Notes: generated by a model not told the origin, from the letters alone. A stretch of DNA of 64,000 nt from Selaginella moellendorffii (GCF_000143415.4 NW_003314267.1:3903201-3967200); one strand, 5' to 3'. Positions 43,441 to 54,308 are shown, counted from the stretch's first letter. Translations and numbers: made by a program.

Positions 43441-43599
43441 GAGTGTCCTAGAACTCTGTAAGAACTATTTTGATAGGGATATCAATTTGCGCGAAGAACT
43501 TTGACCAAGTTGACTTGGTCAGCGGTTTATAAGGTGGTGAACTTTTCCAGAAGAAACAATGAGAGGACTGACACAAGTTACTAGCCAATGTTCCAGTAT

Positions 43600-43920
43600 T
43601 GTGATCCGACTTCCAGATGGAAACCTGTGCCTGCTCTCCACCACTGCTGCATAAGCGCTTCTGAGTGCTACTGCTCGGCAAGGAACAAATCCTGGTTCAT
43701 CGCAGAAATTGCGAACAGCGCGCAGGAACTCGATACGTACAAAGCAAGGCGACGGCGCCGAGCCTTGCCAGAGAGGACCTTCCGTGGCCGGATCAAGCAC
43801 CATCACCCAAGGCACGCAGAATCGCCATCCTCTTGGCGCAACGCACCTTCTATGGAATCGCACAAGTCGTGTTAAACACCGGTCGCTCGATCTCTTCTGA
43901 TATATTGCATCAGTGGTAAG
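43600..43920 (-). pseudogene. ATXN10 exon-1 fragment, copy 4
   Basis: Minus-strand copy of the fragment seen at 31.7 kb (VMVLDPATEG on one frame, GARSGHG-type residues on another), with indels. Forms the inner end of the right arm of the second inverted repeat. Confidence 0.78.
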
Positions 43921-44235
43921 GAGAAGGAAAGATCTTGGAAACGTTTTCATTACTTCATACCTTTGTGTTCTTCGCTTTCATATCGGTGTCGAGCCTTTTT
44001 GATTTGGAGTAGTACCGTGGAGCTAACTCCTCCTTTGGTCCGGGAAGAGAAAACTCGATGAGAAGCAAAAGCTCATACAAACTGTGACACAAAGGTACCT
44101 GCTTGGAGTTCCTTTCTCAGTCGTCAAACCTGGAATTATATATCCTGCAAAACAGCTTGCCAAAGAACGGCAGTTTTCACAGAATGGAGGTAGAATTGAA
44201 AGGTTGTAGCAGATCTCTGAGCTTCACAAGAATTT

Positions 44236-44670
44236 CTAGTTGACGAATCTAGAATGGTACCTACAGTTCGCAGTGTCAAAGTAGCAACATGAGCACTGCT
44301 CTGGATCTGGACGACGGGTCCTGCGTTCCTTTGGGGGCTCGTTTCTTCGATTTTGCCCTGTAGAAGTTTCTCTAGAAATGTGAAGTAAAACTGAGAGAGT
44401 ACCTGCAAAGCCGAGGGCTTTGACATGGAATGGCCCAACCTTGAACTCCCTCCACATCCAGCAGGGGATGATCACAGCCGTCACCAAAGCAATGGCCATC
44501 GTACCCATCCCACCAAAGACTACTCCAAAGATGACCATCAAAGCCAGTAGAGCAGCAAGAACATGCAGTGGCTCAAGCTCTTCCTTGGCATCGTCCTCGA
44601 TGGCAACGGCGGCCTTTCGTCGATGCTCCTGCTCCAGCGGCTGCTTCGATCGAGCCTCCAGCTTTGGCAT
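44236..44670 (-). CDS. T3: small membrane protein of unknown function
   Basis: Minus-strand exons 44670-44403 and 44357-44236 (45-bp intron) give about 129 residues, the counterpart of T2. The hydrophobic core LLALMVIFGVVFGGMGTMAI, the KVGPFHVKALGFA stretch and the CSCCYFD end are kept. A small indel near the start replaces PPPLPSRTMPR with AAVAIEDDAK. Possible upstream coding exon as in T2. It diverges from PPR-3 with about 500 bp between starts, so a shared promoter region is likely. Confidence 0.55.
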   Translation of the reverse strand: MPKLEARSKQPLEQEHRRKAAVAIEDDAKEELEPLHVLAALLALMVIFGVVFGGMGTMAIALVTAVIIPCWMWREFKVGPFHVKALGFAGTLSVLLHISRETSTGQNRRNEPPKERRTRRPDPEQCSCCYFDTANCRYHSRFVN

Positions 44671-45181
44671 CTAGAAACCCTAGGTAGTAAATGAACGGCT
44701 TAGATTTGAATTTGTACCTTTGGCACCGGCATGGCGAGGCACAAACTCTTCCGGGCTTGATACTTGCGTCGTTGGAGCTCCTTTCTCCGCTTGTTGTCAA
44801 GGAAACTCACGATCTGCGTCCATATGCCGCTTGCGCTCTGGGAATCAAGGCCAGACGCTGGAAAGAACCGAGATTACGAAGTAGAACTTACCGCTTCGTC
44901 ATCGGCGCGATCGATCTTCGCGTTCCAGGGTCATGAACGAAGATTAGGATTGAAATTTCGCAAAGATTATGGAGAGAATGGAGGGGATTTCATCCGAGAA
45001 TCAAAGAAGAAAGCATACATCATCATCGTCTTCATCACATTCCGCCATCGCTTACTCTCTCGTCTCTATCGCGCGCTCCCTAGTCGCCGGTCTCTCTTTG
45101 CCAAACCTAGAAATGATTTGAAGCTATAGGGGCGAGACGTTGTTTGAATGTAGCATATTTAAGTATATTCTAGTATGTGGC

Positions 45182-46804
45182 ATGGAAACGCAAGTCCTGG
45201 GCACCAGGAATCTCCACGAAGCCCTCGATCGCCTTGCGCAGTCCGACGCCGCGCTGGATCCGGCGTCCTATGGTGCTCTTCTCAAAGAATGTGGCAATGC
45301 CAGGGAGCTGGCGCTGGGCAAGCTCGTCCACTCTCACATCGCCAAGCACGGCTCATCCGACAGAGACACATTCCTGGGGAATTTCTTGGTTCACATGTAT
45401 GGGCGGTGTGGAAGCATCGACGACGCGCGCAGGGTCTTTGATAGGATCCGGCTGCGCAACGTCTTCTCTAGCAACATCATGATCGCGGCATTTACCGAGA
45501 ATGGGGATCTTGCTAGCGCGAAGAACCTGTTCGATCGATCGACCGTGAAGAACACCGTGACATGGAACGCAATGATCAATGCGTACGTGGGCGCTGGCGC
45601 GATGGAAGAAGCTAAAGATCTGTTCAAGGCGATGCCAGTGAGAGACGTCGTTTCGTGGAGCGCGATGATCAAAGCAAATGCCGGGAGAGGGGATTTGGAG
45701 ATGGCGATTCTTCTGTTCAAGCTCATGGATCTAGATGGAGTGCGGCCGAATCGCGTGGCATTCATGTGTGTGCTCGAGGTGTGCGCTGATCTAGAGGCAA
45801 TCACGCTGGGGATCACGATCCACGAGCTCATCCGGGAGGCAGGGCTGGAATCCGAGACGAAGATCGCGAACACGCTCATCCACATGTATGGGAGCTGCGG
45901 GAGCATCCAGAAAGCCAGCGAGATCTTCGAATTGATGCCACACAAATCCACAGTCTCGTGGAATTCCATCGTCTCGGCCTATGCCTGGAGTGGAGATCTC
46001 GATCAAGCCCAGCACCTGTTCGATCGGATGCCCCAGCGCGACGTGGTGTCGTGGAATTCGATGCTCGCGGCGTATTCCCAGAACGGGCATGGCGATCGAG
46101 CTCTGGAGCTGTTCTTGGTGATGGATCCCTCGCTGCAAAACGAGGTCACGTTCGTGATCGCGGCGAATGCGTGCGCGAGCCAGGCAGCGCTGGAAGAGGG
46201 CATCGCGATCCACTCGAGGGCCGTGTTCTACGGCTATGGCAGCGACACCCTTGTGGCCAACGCGCTCGTCACGCTCCTGGGCAAATCCGGGAGCGTGGAG
46301 GGCGCCAAGAGCGCCTTCGATCGAATTCGCTCCAAGGACGCCGTGTCGCTCAACAGCATGATCGCGATCTACGCCGCGAATGGATCCGGCGAGGCGGCGG
46401 TGGAGGCGTTGCGATCCATGGCGGCGGAGGGCGTGAGCCCCGATTCCATCACATTCATGAGCGCGCTCTCGGCGTGTAGCCACTCGGGACTACTGGATCT
46501 GGCCTGGGGGCTCTTCCCGTGCATCGCTGGAGACTATGGGATCGCTCCAGCGATGGATCACTACGTGAGCTTGCTGGATCTGCTGGCTAGAGCTGGGAGG
46601 ATTGACGAGGCCGCGGATTTGATCGCCCATATGCCATTTGAGCCGCCGGTGCTGGCGTGGACGATACTACTGGGCGCTTACAATGCGATGGGGCAGCAGG
46701 GATCCAATGCCGTGGAGCGATCGATGGAGCTAGAGCCCGAGAACTCGGCACACTATGTCCTTCTCTCCAATCTGAAGAGCCCTAAAAACAGGGGTAGGGT
46801 TTGA
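45182..46804 (+). CDS. PPR-3: intact pentatricopeptide repeat protein
   Basis: A single-exon frame of 540 codons from METQVLGTRN. An upstream in-frame ATG at 45140 would add 14 residues, but that part is AT-rich and looks like leader. About a dozen PPR units of P, L and S type follow (NVFSSNIMIAAFTENGDL, NTVTWNAMINAYVGAG, DVVSWSAMIKANAGRG and so on). It ends with an E-like segment (AWTILLGAYNAMG, ELEPENSAHYVLLSN) and stops soon after; no DYW domain is present. Such proteins enter plastids or mitochondria and bind RNA for editing or processing. It lacks about 100 residues present in PPR-1, an in-frame loss. No clear transit peptide is visible. Confidence 0.87.
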   Translation: METQVLGTRNLHEALDRLAQSDAALDPASYGALLKECGNARELALGKLVHSHIAKHGSSDRDTFLGNFLVHMYGRCGSIDDARRVFDRIRLRNVFSSNIMIAAFTENGDLASAKNLFDRSTVKNTVTWNAMINAYVGAGAMEEAKDLFKAMPVRDVVSWSAMIKANAGRGDLEMAILLFKLMDLDGVRPNRVAFMCVLEVCADLEAITLGITIHELIREAGLESETKIANTLIHMYGSCGSIQKASEIFELMPHKSTVSWNSIVSAYAWSGDLDQAQHLFDRMPQRDVVSWNSMLAAYSQNGHGDRALELFLVMDPSLQNEVTFVIAANACASQAALEEGIAIHSRAVFYGYGSDTLVANALVTLLGKSGSVEGAKSAFDRIRSKDAVSLNSMIAIYAANGSGEAAVEALRSMAAEGVSPDSITFMSALSACSHSGLLDLAWGLFPCIAGDYGIAPAMDHYVSLLDLLARAGRIDEAADLIAHMPFEPPVLAWTILLGAYNAMGQQGSNAVERSMELEPENSAHYVLLSNLKSPKNRGRV

Positions 46805-46833
46805 TTTAAAGTTTGGTTTTTGGGGGGAGCGCC

Positions 46834-47330
46834 ATGGATCCAAGGAGGGGAGCGGCCATGGATTCAAGGGGTGGACGCGAGAAAAAGCAGCGCCGGGCGG
46901 CGACCGAAGATCTTTGGCGAAAATCCGGGGTAAATGTAGTGGTTCTTTCGATTCATTGATTATTCGTTGCGTTTGCCAAGGCATTGCCAAATGGATGTGG
47001 AAGCTGTTCTCAAGGTATGCATCTGTGTGTGTGTGTGTGTGATCTCGCTAACTTTGGTTCCACCTTTTCGAAGTTCGTTTGGAGATTTCTTCATCGATCT
47101 TAATCTTCAAGGTAAGAGAGCTCTGTAGAAAGTGCTAGATTTTTTATTTTTCACGGGTGGAGCTTCTTCTCCAGACCAGCGATGTTTCTGCTTCGAGATC
47201 AGTGATCGATGTGGAAGCTCCTCTCAAAGGTATGTATTTTATTTTTTCTTTTCTCTCTTCTTTTTGCTGACTTTCGTTGAAGTGAGTGGAGCTTCTCCAG
47301 ATCAGCGATGCTTGGAGATTGTCTACTGAG
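46834..47330 (+). other. Candidate small multi-exon transcript with duplicated exon-like pieces
   Basis: ATG at 46834 opens a 32-codon basic exon (MDPRRGAAMDSRGGREKKQ) ending at a GGG/gtaaat border. Exon-like pieces follow: 46981-47014, about 47076-47111 and about 47175-47230, each bordered by AG and GT. Two pieces share GATGTGGAAGCT..TCTCAA(A)G followed by gtatg, and two start after ccag with A(C/T)CAGCGATG, suggesting tandem exon duplication. The frame across the pieces cannot be fixed by eye. A (GT)n run lies at 47025-47041. The 3' end meets the 3' end of UGT-C (47323). Confidence 0.3.
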
Positions 47331-48733
47331 AAGCGGCTACAATCACGTTCTTGAGTTGCCGAATGTTTCTCTCGAGGCCAGTACTTTTCCTCACAATCTC
47401 CTTGAGAGCTTCGGCTCTGCGTCTCATTGTTTTTCCTTCTTCGCCATTCATTACAGCATCTATGATCTTCTCCAAGTCTTCGCATTTGACACCATCGTCG
47501 GGTCCATCAGCCAACTTCACCCCAGTCTTCCACTTCTCCGTCATTACATGAGCATTCGAGTTCTGCTCGTAGGCGCACGGCCAGCAAAGTGTTGGTACTC
47601 CACAGAGCAGGGCCTCTAGCACCGAGTTCCATCCACAGTGCGTTAAGAAGGCTCCAACTGCGGACTGGCGCAAGACAGGCACTTGTGGAGCCCATTCCAC
47701 AACTAAACTGTGCTCTCCAACTTTTTCTTGCAGGCTTTCGAAGAAGTTTTCAGGTGCGTCGCTTGCAAAGTTTCGTCTGATCGCCCACAAGACTGGCTGG
47801 TGAGTGGCTTGCACAGCTTTAGCGATCTTCTCCACTTGATCAGCCGGGAGGGAGATGACGCTTCCGAAGGCGATGTAGAGAACCGAGCGGTGAGGTTGTT
47901 TGTCCAACCAGCTGATACTAGTGTCTTCTTCTGGAGAACTGATAGTTTCGTGCTCTTGCAGAAGCGCCGGAGGTACGAGTGGTCCGACTGGCAGATAGTT
48001 GGGAAACTCTTTCCTGCGCGAAGTCACAAGTTCGTGATCCAGCTCCTCGATGGAGTTGACGAGAACACACGCAGCTTCCTTTGTTCGCTTTGCAGCAGCT
48101 CCCAGAAGAAGCACAACAGGACCGCCGCGCTGGAAGCCAAGAGGAAGCAGTCTCCTCGGGAAAGGCTCGAGGCCGGGAATGAAGTCGATCAGAGTTTGGT
48201 GGTCGGGGTTGCCTGAAAGAGAGGAAAGGACGCGCAGAGGTATGAGTAAAACATCCTCCTTTCTTCTCAAAACCAAAACTTTAGTTCTTACCACTGGCAG
48301 GAATATAACCCCGGGACTCGAGCTCTGGGATATGGTAGAAGAGCACCTCATTGATCGCGTGACTGGTGTTTAAGGCGATCTGTGGGATTCCCAGGCTCGC
48401 GGCGACGTCCTGTGACCAGCCCAAGAAGAAATCAGAGATTAGGCACTTCACCGGTGGTCGGAGGGCCTCTAGAACCGCTTTCACTTCCTCTTGGAGCTCT
48501 GCAGCTCTGATAAGTGACACGTCCGTGGGTGGGCTCGGCACCAGATCGATGTGGAGGTCATCTTCCCGCAGGCTCGACTCCACCTTGGAGCACAGATTCC
48601 TGGGAAGAACAAAGCTTACGTGAAATCCCAGCGGGACGAGGCGGCGGCAAAGCTCGAGCATGGGATTGATGTGGCCGGATCCATCGCAGGGAAGCGCTGC
48701 TATGTGAAGACGCTGCTCGTCTGCCATCGCCAA
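47323..48733 (-). CDS. UGT-C: intact family-1 UDP-glycosyltransferase
   Basis: Minus-strand exons 48733-48292 and 48212-47323 with a 79-bp GT-AG phase-1 intron encode 443 residues (MADEQRLHIAALP at the third codon is an alternative start). The N-terminal GSGHINPML has the conserved His. The PSPG box begins [16 protein letters not shown] (Gln where the usual His stands after VL) with an intact HCGWNS and ends YEQ. It is related to UGT-B in both sequence and intron position. The acceptor is unknown. The start codon is only 88 bp from the start of the divergent IGPS-like gene. It is the source of the UGT-C fragments at 24.4, 30.1, 37 and 42.3 kb. Confidence 0.93.
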
Positions 48734-48821
48734 AGCAAAGACTAAAGATCCAGAGAGGGTTGTTGACTATTGACTATTTGACTGGTGTTTTCTTTTTTGG
48801 GTGAATTTAGGGCTCTTGCGA
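48734..48821. promoter_or_regulatory. 88-bp divergent spacer between UGT-C and IGPS-like gene
   Basis: The start codons of UGT-C (minus, 48733) and the IGPS-like gene (plus, 48822) are 88 bp apart, so both 5' leaders and any core promoter must share this interval or overlap the partner gene. A tandem ttgactattgactatttgac run lies at 48762-48781. TTGAC is the core of W-box elements, but no factor binding is shown. Confidence 0.5.
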
Positions 48822-50108
48822 ATGGCGATCCCGGCGTGGCGGATTTGCCTAGCGTCGGCGTCCCCGGAGGAGCAGCAGCACCAGCGGCGCCTCACCTCGC
48901 TGCTGCGCAACAAGCAGCGGGCCCTGGAGGCGCGCCTGGCCGCTATGGATGAGCAGGAGCGGCAGCTCCAGTCGCGGCTGCAGGGACTCCAGAGATTGCC
49001 GCCGCCCCAGCACCGGTTGCTGCAGAAGATCGTCGCCAGCACAATGCAGGGCCGCACGGCGATCGTGGCCGAGGTCGCGCGGGCCTCTCCGGCGGAGAAG
49101 CCAGAGGGCGTTGCGCAAAGGAGCCAGGACTATGTTACATGGGGTATGGATTCTTTTCGTTCTCTCCTTTTCTTTGCGGCGTGATTCGAGTGTTTGCTTC
49201 CTTGTCCAGGAGCTGACGCCATCTCGGTTTGCACTGACGAAGAAGTATCGCCAGATGGAGTTTTGGATCTGGAAGCTGTTTCTAAAGGTAGCGATTCTTC
49301 TTTCTTTCTTACTATGTTGTGTTCTCCTTGACATTGGTTTCCTAAGTTTGTGCGAAGTAATTCCTCGGATGTGCAGCGGTGGAGGTCCCAGTTCTTCGCA
49401 AAGATTGGATCATTCATCCGATACAGGTAGCCAATCCATAATTGTGTATCGAGCACAAAGCTTTGTTTTGCATAGATAATCGATACTCGGGAATCCGGTG
49501 CTGCTGCTCTCACGGCCGTCTACTCAGTTCTTTCCAAAGGTACGTGTGTTTCTGCAAGCTCTTAAAAAAATCAAACTCTTCGATTTGCAGGAACGCCATC
49601 CATTCTACGCTACATAGCTACAGTTGGACTTGATGCAGTTGTGGAGGTGAGCTCCTTTCTTTCTCTGAAACCAAGACTAAATTAGAAATTTCCAGGTCGT
49701 CAATCTCAAAGAACTCGAGGAACTCTCCACACTCGGCATCCCGCTCTTTGGTTTCAACATCTCAGTTGGAGTTGCAGTGCGTTGATTGACATAATTTTTG
49801 CTCTCTTGCCATCAGTATCAACCTCTTTCCCTTCTCCTACAGGTTCCAATACCAGGCTTTCGGCAGGACATCGCCAAGTCTCTGGTTCAAAAGCTCCCCT
49901 TTGGAGCCGCGTCCATTGTGGTGAGTTTTAGCCCTCTCCTCGCGCGTCAACTCAGCTTTTTCTTCTCGTCCAGGGCGTTGCTTCGATGGAGGAGGCACGG
50001 CAGATGAAGGTGGCGGGGGCGGACGCCGTCTACCTGAAAAGAGAGGCTCTAAGTTCGCCGCAAGAGCTACTCGAAAGCTTGCGAGAAGGATTGAGTGGAG
50101 ACGACTAG
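48822..50108 (+). CDS. Indole-3-glycerol-phosphate-synthase-like TIM barrel
   Basis: Eight exons: 48822-49143, 49210-49287, 49377-49426, 49476-49539, 49591-49646, 49696-49776, 49843-49920 and 49974-50108, all GT-AG, giving 287 residues. Family landmarks are IVAEVARASP (residue 81 on), GADAISVCTDE, VPVLRKDWIIHPIQ (Lys142), LDAVVEV, FGFN and a C-terminal VAGADAVYLKREAL. IGPS closes the indole ring in tryptophan synthesis. Here the usual Lys of the AEVKxxSPS motif is Ala86 and the later ESG motif near the seventh strand reads GVAS, so ordinary catalysis is doubtful. A helical Gln/Arg-rich N-terminus precedes the barrel; no clear plastid transit peptide is seen. It is the source of the three IGPS-like fragments. 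Convergent with PPDK, 107 bp apart. Confidence 0.85.
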
Positions 50109-50215
50109 AAAAACAAATAAACAGCAGTCATTTACAATCACGGTTCACGCAGATTATTTACAGTATGTATAGTTTTTAGTGTCAGTAGAGTTTCATGAAT
50201 GGATTCCTTGCGATT

Positions 50216-53200
50216 CTACTTCTTGGTAGCTGCCTGTGCAGCAGCGAGTCTCGCAATTGGCACTCTACATCAAACAAAAGTTTGCATTAGAATTCTTTCC
50301 TTTTCTTTCTCTCTTTCTTACCTGAAAGGCGAGCACGAAACGTAGTCTAGACCCGCGTCATGGAAGAACTCTACGGACATGGGCTCCCCGCCGTGCTCTC
50401 CACAAACTCCTACCTGATGTTACACAGGCGGTCAGCCATGAATCACACAACTTAGCTCGTTTCACCTTCAAACCATCCCTGGCTTTTCTGCCTCGCTCGG
50501 TCGCAATGCTGATAAGTTGGCCGACGCCTCTCTGGTCAAGAACCTGAGATCCGGAAGAACAAAAAAGTATAAGAAAAGCCTCGTGAAACGTCATGCGTGC
50601 ACCTCGAATGGATCATGCTGTAGAATGCCTTGCGAGAGGTAGACGGGTAAGAACTTGCTCACGTCGTCTCGGCTATAGCCAAACGTCATTTGCGTCAGGT
50701 CGTTGGTGCCGAAAGAGAAAAACTCCGCGTGTGATGCAATCTAGCGTGTCACCGAATTAAGCAAACAAAACCACGGGAGATTCTGTTACCTCGTCTGCAA
50801 CGAGTGCTGCCCGAGGGATTTCGATCATAGTTCCAATCTTGTATGGCAGGCTTTTGCCAACGTCCGAGAAGACTCTTTCCGCTACACCGTGGATTGCAGA
50901 AACTTGGTTTCCGAGTTCCTGTATACAGGATAATCGTGAAAAAACATTAGCTTGCACAAAAACTCGACGAACCTGAGGAGTCCCCACAAGAGGAACCATT
51001 ATTTCAGGGTAGACTTTAACACCTTGATTGGACATTGCTATAGCCGCTTCGAAGATGGCACGAGCTTGCATTTCTGTAAGCTCCGGATACGAAACTCCCA
51101 GCCTGAGAACATCTAACGTAGAATCTCCACTAAAACTCTCATGTTTGAAATATACCTGCAGCCTCGGAAACCGAGCATCGGGTTCACCTCGGACAACTTT
51201 TCAACTCGAAGTAGAACATCTTCCTCGCGGACACCAGTTTCCGCAGCAAGCTCTTCCACAATCTCGTCAATGTCACCTTCGGGAAGGAACTCGTGTAATG
51301 GAGGATCAAGCAAACGTATGGTGACCGGAAGTCCTGCATTCTTGTTGGCAAGAAACACAGGTTAGTGACTAAAACTACCAAGCTTCGCACTTTACCATCC
51401 ATGACGCGAAAAATTCCTTCAAAGTCTGATCGTTGGTATGGTAGAAGCTTGTCCAGAGCTGCTTGCCTGTGTTCGAGAGTGGATGCCATGATCATCTGCC
51501 TCACAGCCTTGATCCTCTCATCTGAAGCAAAGAACTGAACGCGCATGGATAGCTCGAGAAAAGAGCATAAGAGAGCTCACGTACCATGTGTTCTGTTCTG
51601 CACAATCCGATACCTTGAGCACCGTTGTTTCTAGCAGTGAGCGCATCCGCAGGAGTATCGGCATTGGCCATAACCTGAACGCATGTCCATGTTTAATTGT
51701 GCATCTTTACTTCTCATACCTTGAGCTTCCGATAATCATCAACCCAGCGCATGAGAGTCTCAAGATCACCACTAAGTACCGGAGGTGACAAATCCTGCCT
51801 TCCCACAATAACCTCGCCCGTTGTCCCATTCAACGAAATCCAGTCACCTTCTTTCAGTACCGTGTTTCCCAGCGACATTGTCTGTAAAGTACGTTTCAAA
51901 ACCAGAACGCTTGGCACTCTTTACCTTCTGTGCGTCGTTCACTCGAAGCTCCGAGCATCCAGCAACACAGCACTTTCCCCAGCCTCGGGCAACAACAGCA
52001 GCATGAGACGTCATCCCTCCGCGTGCAGTAAGAATGCCGGCGGCAGCATTCATGCCTCCAACGTCTTCTGGACTCGTCTCGTTTCTTACCTGAAAAGGAT
52101 TAAAGATCACTAGACAGATAAATGACGCTGCGTGAAGAATACCAGAATACAGCTTTTCCCTTGAGCATGCCAGGCTTCTGCATCTTCGGCACTGAAAACG
52201 AGTTGCCCGACTGCGGCACCAGGTGAAGCAGGAAGACCAGAACCTATGACATAATCTTTGTATGCAGCAGGATTCTCGAACTGTAGACGGAAAACGAAGG
52301 AATTGTGAAGGAGAGAAACAAATCTTTCTACCTGAGGATGAAGGAGCTGGTCCAGGTGTCTAGGCTCGACCATGTTCACAGCGGTTTTGGTGTCCACAAG
52401 CTTTTCGCCAACCATGTCGACAGCAATCTTTACCGCTCCAGCACCAGTTCGTTTCCCGGAGCGGCACTGCAGCATCCACAACCTGTTTGATTGAACAGTG
52501 AATTCGATGTCCTGAACATCACCAGGAGAATTATTAGAACATGGCATATATATACTGCGTCCTAACCATCATATCCTTGTAGTGGTTTTCCAGTATTTCA
52601 CAGTTCTTCACAAGCTCCGCATAAGCACCAGGCAAGCGTTCTTTCATAACATCAATATCCTCCGGCGTCCTGATCCCAGCCACAACGTCCTCTCCCTGCA
52701 GCCATCATACTTTCAAAGTCATCATAGATGCAACTATAGATTAAAAACCTGTGCGTTAATCAGGTACTCGCCATAGAGCTTCCTTTCCCCAGTGCTAGGA
52801 TTGCGAGTAAACAGCACCCCAGTACCCGAGTCAAGTCCCATATTTCCAAAAACCATAGCTTGGACATTAACAGCCGTGCCTCGCAAACCACTGATTTGGT
52901 TGATATTGCGATACTTGATGGCACGAGGACTGTTCCACGACTCGAAGACAGCCACAATGGCAAGCTTAAGTTGCTCTTTTGGATCTGCTTAGACAAGAAG
53001 GCCTGTCAATAAAAGCATAAGAAGACAAATACATACCAGAAGGAAACTCTTTGCCAGTTGCTTTAGAGTAAACCGCCTTGTATTTCTCAACAAGCTCTTT
53101 AAGATCCTCCGTGGTGAGGTCCGTGTCAAGCGTTGTCCCTCTCGCAGCCTTCATCGTTTCCAGCTCATGCTCAAACAGTGAATGCGGAATATTCATCACC

Positions 53201-54078
53201 TGCAACTTAAAGTAAGGACCTTTCCAGAGACGGCATACATATGACTTACCACATCACCAAACATGTCGAGGAAGCGACGATAAGAATCATACGCAAATCT
53301 CTCGCCGCTTATCTGGCCTAGGCCGGCAGCAACCTCGTCGTTGAGCCCCAGATTTAACACCGTGTCCATCATTCCCGGCATTGACACCTGCATTTCATAC
53401 AGTCAACACTAACACCACCCTGCAGAACCGAGAAAGAATAAAAGCTAGAAACACTAACCGCAGCACCTGACCGTACAGAAACCAGCAGTGGCGCAGTGGG
53501 ATTTCCCAGCGAAGCATTCATTTCTCGCTCCACAACGCTGAGTGCAGCTAGAACTTCCTCCCACAGGCCAGAAGGGAATTTCTTTCCGTTGTCAAAGTAG
53601 TCGTGACAGGTTTCTGTGGTGATGGTAAGTCCCGGAGGTACAGACAGGCCTATGCTCGACATTTCTGCGAGGTTTGCACCTTTGCCACCAAGCTGAGAGG
53701 ATAAGAACAGCGATCATACATTTCAAGATAAGGAGAAACTATTATTTTTTTACCAGAGACTTCATGCTCTTGTCCCCTTGACTGAGCCCCTTCCCGAATG
53801 TATAAACACGCTGGGGCTGATGCTGGTGTAACTCAAGCTGTGTGAGCTGCTGCTGCCCCTGATCGCAAAACAAAAACAGTGATCACGTCCACAAAAACTT
53901 AATTTTGTACCTGAACTGCGAAAACTTGAGCTCTTCCAGCTGAAACTTTGTAGCTCGTCTTCGCTATCCTTGTCTGAAGCAAGGGACGCTGCTCGTTGCC
54001 ATAAAAAGCCGCTGCAACAGCGGCCTTGTGCTGCTGCTGCATAATTGAAGCGAACATCATCTTACTGGCACAAGCCAT
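50216..54078 (-). CDS. PPDK: Pyruvate, phosphate dikinase
   Basis: Twenty exons on the minus strand: 54078-53911, 53858-53754, 53692-53459, 53387-53250, 53199-53037, 52984-52749, 52695-52567, 52511-52332, 52280-52143, 52089-51925, 51881-51720, 51674-51585, 51534-51396, 51333-51156, 51102-50973, 50918-50790, 50740-50603, 50543-50466, 50413-50322 and 50264-50216. They join in frame to 946 residues, the size of plant PPDK precursors. The enzyme makes phosphoenolpyruvate from pyruvate, ATP and phosphate. Visible are the ATP-grasp part ([16 protein letters not shown]), the phosphohistidine motif GGMTSHAAV (His about 526, regulatory-type Thr about 524) and the C-terminal [10 protein letters not shown] with catalytic Cys. 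The Ser/Thr/Arg-rich first 60 residues look like a plastid transit peptide. An upstream ATG at 54123 is possible. In C3 plants it serves pyruvate/PEP cycling rather than C4 photosynthesis. Confidence 0.95.
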
Positions 54079-54308
54079 TGCCCCGAGCACACCAGATAAC
54101 TCTGGAAGAAGGAAGAAACACAAGAAAGGGCCTCAATCCACTTTATGATTACGTTTCCAAAATTTCGCGAGCTTAAAACCCGAGCTTAGCGAATCAACGA
54201 TAGCTCTACCTCTCTACAGTAGCTTGTTTTTACAAACTGCAACCACAAAAAATGAATTATGTCTAGATAGAGCAAAAGGCTCCGCTCGCTGCAAAATTCT
54301 CCACTCAC

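Larger units (their letters stand above)
43740..47330. repeat. Right arm of second large inverted repeat
   Basis: Reverse complement of 37920-41860 apart from the PPR-2 duplication and small indels. It contains T3, PPR-3 and the candidate small gene. Confidence 0.92.
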
